DNA of 17,890 bases, from NCBI GenBank assembly GCA_023394255.1, contig JAEXAZ010000230.1, forward strand, positions 1 through 17,890, in the 5' to 3' direction. Shown piece by piece: positions 13,472-17,890 of the stretch. Each line of letters begins with the position of its first letter. The first letter of the stretch is position 1. The notes beneath the pieces were generated by a model. The model searched no databases. It saw only the letters and a program-made list of their open reading frames with translations, and was not told the DNA's origin. Source of the stretch: Bacillota bacterium. GTDB lineage: Bacteria; Bacillota; Clostridia; Oscillospirales; Ruminococcaceae. The translations under genes were made by a program, and so were the position numbers.

Positions 13472-14548
13472 ATGAAAAGCAATGTAACGATTTACGATAT
13501 CGCAAAACGATTGGGAATATCGCCCAGTACGGTTTCACGTGTGCTGAACAATTCTTCCCATCCCGTCAAACAGGAGGTCCGCGAGCGTGTGTTGGCCGCC
13601 GCAAAAGAGATGGATTATGTGCTTAATGCACAGGCGCGCAACCTGAAAAAACAGATGAACCCAACCATTGGCGTGATTCTTCCCTCTATCGCAAATCCAT
13701 TTTACCCATCGATTGTGCGTGGCATTGAAGACGAGGCAATGCGGCGCAACTATTATATCGCGATTTCCAGCTGTGACAAAGACTCCCGCCGTACCGACCA
13801 ATATGTACAGAGCATGCTGGAGCAGAATATGCGCGGGATCATCGCCATCTATCTGGAATATCTGCCGCAGAGCCTTGCCAACTATGTACAGCGGGGAGGG
13901 CAGGTCATCAGTGTTGTGACCGACGGCGTACTGTGCGAAAACGCGCATAACATCGTAGTTAATAAAGTTCTGGAAGCGCGACAGGCAGTGGAACACCTGA
14001 TCGGGCTTGGCCACCGCCGTATTGCGAATCTGATGAATGAACTCGACAGCCAGCTCCGCCGCAAAAGACTGGAAGGCTATTTTGCCGCGCTGAAAAATGC
14101 CGGCATTGAAATCAGGAAAGATTACCTATATATATATGGGCAGGACATACCCGCTTCCGGGGATGAATCTGCGGAAAGTGTAAAAGTTGGTTATGAACTA
14201 ACTCTCAAAATGCTTGAACGGTCCCCCGAAGTAACCGGCATCCTGTGTATGAACGATATGATGGCGTTGGGCGTCATCAAGGCGCTGAGGGAGAACGGCA
14301 GGCAGATTCCCGGAGATTATTCGCTTGTCAGCTTCGATGACCTGTTTTTTGCCGATTGCATCGAGCCAAGCCTCACCACGATGCGGGTGGAAAAATATCA
14401 ATGGGGAAAAGCCATGGCCCGTTATCTGTTTGAAATTTTGGAGAATCCCGGCGCGGAATCCGACGCTGTTATGAGGGGACAACAAGTCCTGGCACCTCCG
14501 TCTCTTGTTGTCCGCGGCAGTACTGCCCCGCCCAGAGGTGAAAACTAG
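13472..14548 (+). CDS. LacI-family transcriptional regulator of the TRAP/isomerase operon
   Basis: A 358-aa LacI-type protein. The helix-turn-helix is at residues 6-26 (TIYDIAKRLGISPSTVSRVL), the hinge region near 53-60 (AQARNLKK), and the effector-binding domain begins at about 64 (NPTIGVILPSIANPFY) and includes LIGLGHRRIANL, CMNDMMALGV and VSFDDLFFADCIEPSLTTMR. ATG 13472 is chosen because gaggag at 13461-13466 lies 5 nt upstream. The longer frame from TTG 13451 would start before that site. It is divergent from the als regulator and lies upstream of the TRAP genes on the same strand. Shared AATCGATTGCC sites link it to its own promoter and to dctP. The effector is unknown, presumably the TRAP substrate or a product. 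Confidence 0.92.
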   Translation: MKSNVTIYDIAKRLGISPSTVSRVLNNSSHPVKQEVRERVLAAAKEMDYVLNAQARNLKKQMNPTIGVILPSIANPFYPSIVRGIEDEAMRRNYYIAISSCDKDSRRTDQYVQSMLEQNMRGIIAIYLEYLPQSLANYVQRGGQVISVVTDGVLCENAHNIVVNKVLEARQAVEHLIGLGHRRIANLMNELDSQLRRKRLEGYFAALKNAGIEIRKDYLYIYGQDIPASGDESAESVKVGYELTLKMLERSPEVTGILCMNDMMALGVIKALRENGRQIPGDYSLVSFDDLFFADCIEPSLTTMRVEKYQWGKAMARYLFEILENPGAESDAVMRGQQVLAPPSLVVRGSTAPPRGEN

Positions 14549-14598
14549 GGATCTCCTCCCGGCAGAGCATTTTTTAAAATCTGGCGGGGTGGTTCATG

Positions 14599-14621
14599 AA
14601 AAAAAGGAAATCGATTGCCTT
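14599..14621 (+). promoter_or_regulatory. upstream operator copy before dctP
   Basis: A 23-bp sequence (seven A, then GGAAATCGATTGCCTT) repeated without any change at 14662-14684. The core ATCGAT is palindromic with a central CG. The spacing of 63 bp equals six helical turns. Confidence 0.8.
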
Positions 14622-14651
14622 TGATTATGTTTTTATAATTTCATTTAAGAA

Positions 14652-14657
14652 TATAAT
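14652..14657 (+). promoter_or_regulatory. -10 box of the TRAP operon
   Basis: TATAAT at 14652-14657 with no convincing -35 at 16-18 bp. The predicted start falls inside the downstream operator copy. A second TATAAT at 14634-14639 is possible but less well placed. Confidence 0.55.
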
Positions 14658-14661
14658 TTTC

Positions 14662-14684
14662 AAAAAAAGGAAATCGATTGCCTT
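14662..14684 (+). promoter_or_regulatory. downstream operator copy before dctP
   Basis: Identical 23-bp copy of the site at 14599-14621. It overlaps the expected start of transcription, so binding here would block initiation and pairing with the upstream copy could form a DNA loop. Confidence 0.8.
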
Positions 14685-14756
14685 AAATTCCGGTCCGATG
14701 AGGCGCAAGCCTCTGGAAAATAAAATCCCTTTAACAAGGGAAAGGAGAAAACTTTC

Positions 14757-15836
14757 ATGAAAAAGCATGTATCAGTCTTTGCTATGATGATCGCACTTTC
14801 CATGCTGGCTACCGGATGCGGCGGTTCAGCGACGTCGACCGCACCCGCAGATTCCTCTGCACCTGCATCTTCTGCCGCGCCTGCAGGTTCTGCGGTATCT
14901 TCCGCGGATTCCAACGCCGCTCCGCAGGTTGTCCTGATCGGCGCCCATGTCAACACAGTGGACAGCTCCTACCAGGCAGGCATGGAAGCCATGAAAGAAA
15001 AACTGGAAGAACTTTCCGGCGGCACCATGACCATGGAGATTCACGGCAATGGCGAGCTCGGCGGAAACGAAGCCGAACTGGTTGAAAAAATGGCGACCGG
15101 CACTGTGGACATCATTGTTTCCGCACCAAACTTTGTTGCCACCAGCGGCGTACCAGAAGCAGATTTGTTCAGCATTCCTTTTCTGTATTCCAACCTGGAC
15201 CATTGGAAGAAAGTTGTAAATGGCGAAGTGGGACAGGCCATTTCCGAAAAGATTGACCAGGCCGGCGCGTTCCATTCCCTCGGCTACTGGAGCTGCGGCA
15301 CCCGCCAGTATTTCGGCGTAAAGCCCATTACGCAGGCCGCCGACCTAAAAGGCGTTAAAATCCGTGTGCAGGACTCCGAATCTGTTCGTAACGTCTGGAG
15401 TGCTCTCGGCGCCAATCCAACCACGCTTGCTTACAACGAGTTGTACAGTGGCTTGCAGAACCATGTTATCGACGCGGCTGAAAACGACCTTGGCAATATC
15501 CTGCTGCAGAAATTCTATGAGGCCGGCCCCTATGTTTCTTTGACTAATCACGACATTGCAACCCGTATCTATCTGATGGGCGCGAACAACTACAACACCC
15601 TTACTGACGAACAGAGGGCATGGGTGGACGAGGCTGCGAAATACAGCTGTGAACAGGAATGGGTCTTTGATGAAAAGCTGAACCAGGATGCGCTGGAGAA
15701 GATCAAGGAGAACGGCGGCATCGTGAACGAGCTTGATACCTCCGAACTGATTCGTCTTTGTGCGGATGCGCGTGCCCAAGCTGCTGAAAAGCTTGGCGTT
15801 TCCGATTTGCTCGATAAAATCAACGCAGCGGCTTGA
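14757..15836 (+). CDS. dctP: TRAP transporter solute-binding lipoprotein, DctP family
   Basis: The extracellular binding protein of a tripartite ATP-independent importer, 359 aa. It begins with a lipoprotein signal (MKKHVSVFAMM, lipobox LATGC, Cys21), then an Ala/Ser/Pro-rich linker to about residue 56. The DctP fold shows MEIHGNGELGG, TVDIIVSAPNF, FSIPFLY, and the hallmark GVKIRVQDSESV with Arg203, which in known members holds the carboxylate of the ligand. LAYNELYSGLQNHVIDAAEN follows. A strong site (gggaaaggagaaa) lies before the ATG. It is the first gene of the operon. The kept arginine suggests a sugar acid or other carboxylate, yet the operon continues into a sugar isomerase-like gene. 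The substrate is not known. Confidence 0.93.
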   Translation: MKKHVSVFAMMIALSMLATGCGGSATSTAPADSSAPASSAAPAGSAVSSADSNAAPQVVLIGAHVNTVDSSYQAGMEAMKEKLEELSGGTMTMEIHGNGELGGNEAELVEKMATGTVDIIVSAPNFVATSGVPEADLFSIPFLYSNLDHWKKVVNGEVGQAISEKIDQAGAFHSLGYWSCGTRQYFGVKPITQAADLKGVKIRVQDSESVRNVWSALGANPTTLAYNELYSGLQNHVIDAAENDLGNILLQKFYEAGPYVSLTNHDIATRIYLMGANNYNTLTDEQRAWVDEAAKYSCEQEWVFDEKLNQDALEKIKENGGIVNELDTSELIRLCADARAQAAEKLGVSDLLDKINAAA

Positions 15837-15844
15837 TTTTTAGA

Positions 15845-15886
15845 GGAATCTGCCCTGCGGCGACGGAACGCTGCAGGGCAGATTCC
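15845..15886 (+). other. hairpin between dctP and dctQ
   Basis: Arms 15845-15858 and 15873-15886 are 14-bp perfect complements with a 14-nt loop. No U-tract follows. Like the alsB/alsA gap, it separates a binding-protein gene from the membrane components and may set their relative expression. Confidence 0.75.
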
Positions 15887-15930
15887 AAACACCATTGTTT
15901 GATTCAACACATGGATAGGAGTTGAGTTCC

Positions 15931-16449
15931 TTGCTGAGAAAAATCTGCAATCTGCTTGAAAAAGCAGAAATTTTCCTTGGCGCCGCCGCTATTTCACTAT
16001 TTTTCCTGTGTACCGCGTGGCAGGTAATTTCCCGCATATTAGGCGTGCCCGCGGCATTTACTGAGGAAATTGCCAACACAAGCTTTGCATGGGCAACCTT
16101 TATGGGGGCGGCTGTGCTTCTGCGGCATAATGAGCATTTCAGTTTTTCCGCCTTCAGCGCCAGGCTGAAGGGCAAAGCTTTTTTGGTTAACGAGTCCATC
16201 GTTCTGCTCCTTCTGCTTGGGTTCAGCGCTTTGATCGCTGTTCACGGCACACAGTTGACCATGCAGTTCGCAACATGGAGATTCACGTCGCTGCCAAAGG
16301 TCAGCAGGGCCTGGGGCTGGCTCTGCATGCCGGTATGCGGCTACACGTCCGTTCTTTACTGCGTTGAGAATATCATCAAATTTGTAAAAGACCCGTCCAG
16401 CCGGAGGATTCGCGATGAGCTGGAAGAAATCGAAAGCGAGGTGGCTTAA
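15931..16449 (+). CDS. dctQ: TRAP transporter small membrane subunit, DctQ family
   Basis: The small four-helix membrane subunit of the TRAP transporter, 172 aa from the chosen start. There are hydrophobic segments near the N-terminus (IFLGAAAISLFFLCTAWQVI), around the conserved TEEIANTSFAWATFMGAAVLL block, in the middle (IVLLLLLGFSALIAV) and near the end (LCMPVCGYTSVLY), and a charged tail. The usual ATG is missing. TTG 15931 is preferred because aggag at 15917-15921 is 9 nt upstream. TTG 15922 would abut the site. It follows dctP by 94 bp and precedes dctM by 2 bp. Confidence 0.9.
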   Translation: MLRKICNLLEKAEIFLGAAAISLFFLCTAWQVISRILGVPAAFTEEIANTSFAWATFMGAAVLLRHNEHFSFSAFSARLKGKAFLVNESIVLLLLLGFSALIAVHGTQLTMQFATWRFTSLPKVSRAWGWLCMPVCGYTSVLYCVENIIKFVKDPSSRRIRDELEEIESEVA

Positions 16450-16451
16450 CC

Positions 16452-17735
16452 ATGTGGCTTCTAGTAATTGTGTTTCTGCTGCTGCTCGCCATGGGTATGC
16501 CCATTGCTTATATCCTGGGCGTAGTGGCGGTGGTCGGCATCTCTCAACTCGGCAGTATTCCGCTCATTACGGTTGTGCAGAAGATGTTTACCGGTCTGAA
16601 CAGCTTCACGCTGCTGGCGGTTCCGCTGTTTGTTTTGGCTGCCAATATCATGAACCGCGGTAAAATCAGCGAAAAGCTGATTGAATTTTCCGACGGCGTC
16701 GTGGGGCATTTCGCGGGCGGTCTTGCTTATACGAACGTGCTGGTTTCCATGCTGTTCGCGGGCATTTCCGGTTCCTCCCAGGCCGACACCGCGGGTATCG
16801 GCAAAATTCTGATTCCCGGCATGATTAAAGAGGGCTATTCCAAGGAAACCTCGGTCGGCGTTACGGCAGCATCCTCGACGATAGGAATTATCATTCCGCC
16901 ATCCATTCCTATGGTCGTTTATTCCAGCGTGGCGGGCGCTTCCATCGGCGCGCTGTTCCTTGCCGGTATCGTGCCGGGGGTTCTGATCGGTCTGGGGCAG
17001 ATGTTTATCATCTGGATGGGCAATAAGAAATATCATTACCCCAGGCACGAACGCCTGCCGTTCAAAAAGATGCTGCGGCTGGCGCTGGTAAGCGTTCCTG
17101 CCCTGCTTACTCCGGTTATCATCATCGGCGGCGTGTCCGCAGGCATCTGCACCGCAACGGAAAGCGCCTGTGTCGCCTGTATCTATGCGCTGGTGCTCGG
17201 CGTATTCGTGTTTAGGACCATTACACTGAAAGACGCCAAGCCGTTGCTTCTGGATACGCTCAAAATCAGCGGCGCGTCGCTGTTCGCCCTGGCGACAGCC
17301 AACGCGCTCGGGCAACTGCTCAGCTACTACAATGTCAATCAAATGGTGGGGAGTTTCTTTACAAACAACCTCAACAATAAATTTGCATTCCTGATCGCGG
17401 TTATCCTCTTCTACCTGTTCCTTGGAACGTTTATGGATGCAATCCCCGCTATGATCCTGTTTGTTCCGGTTCTGCTGCCAGTGGCAACGTCTTTTGGGAT
17501 CTCCGCCGTACAGCTTGGCCTTATCATTGTTATCACACTGGCTGTGGGACAGGTTACACCGCCTTACGGCCTCTGCCTGCTGATTGCCGGCAAAATCGGC
17601 AATATGCCTGTACATAAAGCATTTGTGGCGGTTGCCCCCTATATTGCAGTATCTGTAGTTGTGGTTACGATTGTTGCGTTCTTCCCGAATATCGCGTTTG
17701 GAATCCCCAAACTGCTGCAGCCCACATGGTTTTAA
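16452..17735 (+). CDS. dctM: TRAP transporter large membrane subunit, DctM family
   Basis: The ion-coupled transport subunit, 427 aa with about a dozen hydrophobic segments. Typical DctM blocks are VPLFVLAANIMNRGKISEKL (near residues 57-76), GLAYTNVLVSMLFAGISGSS, the TAASSTIGIIIPPSIPMVVY stretch, FLGTFMDAIPAMILFVPVLL and ITLAVGQVTPPYGLCLL. Length is normal for a stand-alone DctM. The start lies 2 nt after dctQ with gaggtgg as the site, inside the end of dctQ, so the two subunits are made together. The family couples uptake to a sodium gradient in studied members. The ion used here is inferred. Confidence 0.95.
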   Translation: MWLLVIVFLLLLAMGMPIAYILGVVAVVGISQLGSIPLITVVQKMFTGLNSFTLLAVPLFVLAANIMNRGKISEKLIEFSDGVVGHFAGGLAYTNVLVSMLFAGISGSSQADTAGIGKILIPGMIKEGYSKETSVGVTAASSTIGIIIPPSIPMVVYSSVAGASIGALFLAGIVPGVLIGLGQMFIIWMGNKKYHYPRHERLPFKKMLRLALVSVPALLTPVIIIGGVSAGICTATESACVACIYALVLGVFVFRTITLKDAKPLLLDTLKISGASLFALATANALGQLLSYYNVNQMVGSFFTNNLNNKFAFLIAVILFYLFLGTFMDAIPAMILFVPVLLPVATSFGISAVQLGLIIVITLAVGQVTPPYGLCLLIAGKIGNMPVHKAFVAVAPYIAVSVVVVTIVAFFPNIAFGIPKLLQPTWF

Positions 17736-17753
17736 GACAAGGAGACTCACTGA

Positions 17754-17890
17754 ATGGAAAAAACAAAAGTTGCGGTTGTCACGTTGGGTGATACCCGCAG
17801 GGAATTTTACCAAAAGCGCGCGCGGATTGCCGAGGCGGAAATTGCCAAGGTGAGAGAGGTCTTCGGCGATAAATATGACCTGTTTATGCC
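17754..17890 (+). CDS. probable L-fucose/L-arabinose isomerase-family protein, 3' end outside window
   Basis: Only the first 45 codons are present. The frame from ATG 17754 is preceded by acaaggagac (about 17737-17746) and begins 18 nt after dctM, so it belongs to the TRAP operon. KVAVVTLGDTRREFYQKRAR followed by a helix and KYDLFMP resembles the N-terminus of the FucI/AraA-related sugar isomerase family as I recall it. Catalytic residues would lie beyond the window. If right, the operon imports a substrate and isomerises an aldose to a ketose. The family call is moderate because so little is visible. Confidence 0.5.
   Translation, partial: MEKTKVAVVTLGDTRREFYQKRARIAEAEIAKVREVFGDKYDLFM

Noticed and set aside
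14556..14589. Possible terminator after the second LacI gene
   Set aside because: The stem (CCCGGCAGA with TCTGGCGGG) has an internal mismatch, and its T-run lies in the loop, not after the stem.
16461..17813. 450-codon minus-strand open frame opposite dctM
   Set aside because: It is antisense to a clear DctM gene, is rich in His, Arg, Gln and Asn with no family motif, and has no ribosome binding site. It is a by-product of the membrane-protein codons.
1..17890. CRISPR arrays, IS elements, phage genes, tRNA genes
   Set aside because: No regular spaced repeats, transposase or integrase frames, terminal inverted repeats or tRNA cloverleaf were seen. The only exact long direct repeat is the operator pair at 14599/14662.

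Overview
The window looks like chromosomal DNA from a low-to-moderate GC Gram-positive (Firmicutes, Clostridia-like). The reasons are strong AGGAGG-type ribosome binding sites, near-consensus sigmaA promoters, lipoprotein-type solute-binding proteins with Ala/Ser-rich linkers, a PTS-linked dihydroxyacetone kinase with a DhaS-like regulator, and many LacI/TetR regulators. I see no transposase, integrase, tRNA, rRNA or CRISPR array. The content is sugar uptake and catabolism, with a few housekeeping or hypothetical genes.

Bases 1-3410 (+ strand): the 3' part of a PTS enzyme I gene, then dhaK, then a DhaS-like TetR regulator, closed by a strong bidirectional terminator. Enzyme I draws phosphate from PEP. 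DhaK holds dihydroxyacetone covalently. DhaL and DhaM, which would link the two, are not in the window.

Bases 3428-5850: aroD (type I 3-dehydroquinate dehydratase) and a carboxymuconolactone-decarboxylase-like gene on the minus strand. Facing away from them is a TetR regulator plus a small zinc-ribbon protein. The TetR gene has a perfect consensus promoter followed by a palindromic operator candidate. A 29-bp perfect hairpin separates this unit from the next, convergent operon.

Bases 5853-12876 (minus strand): a complete D-allose-type catabolic locus. In transcription order it is a LacI-family regulator, AlsB-like binding protein, AlsA-like ATPase, AlsC-like permease, AlsE-like 3-epimerase, AlsK-like ROK kinase and an RpiB-type isomerase. 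The inferred route is D-allose uptake, phosphorylation to allose 6-phosphate, isomerisation to allulose (psicose) 6-phosphate, and epimerisation to fructose 6-phosphate. Three LacI-type operator candidates sit at the regulator promoter and in the alsB leader.

Bases 12877-13471: an intergenic region holding a 72-codon remnant that looks like a CDP-alcohol phosphatidyltransferase gene with its catalytic middle deleted.

Bases 13390-17890 (+ strand): a second LacI-family regulator, then a tripartite TRAP transporter (DctP, DctQ, DctM) and the start of a probable L-fucose/L-arabinose isomerase-family gene. Two identical 23-bp operator repeats, 63 bp apart, lie in front of dctP. Their core recurs at the regulator's own promoter. 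This looks like a self-contained, LacI-controlled sugar or sugar-acid utilisation operon of unknown substrate, and it is the least explained part of the window.
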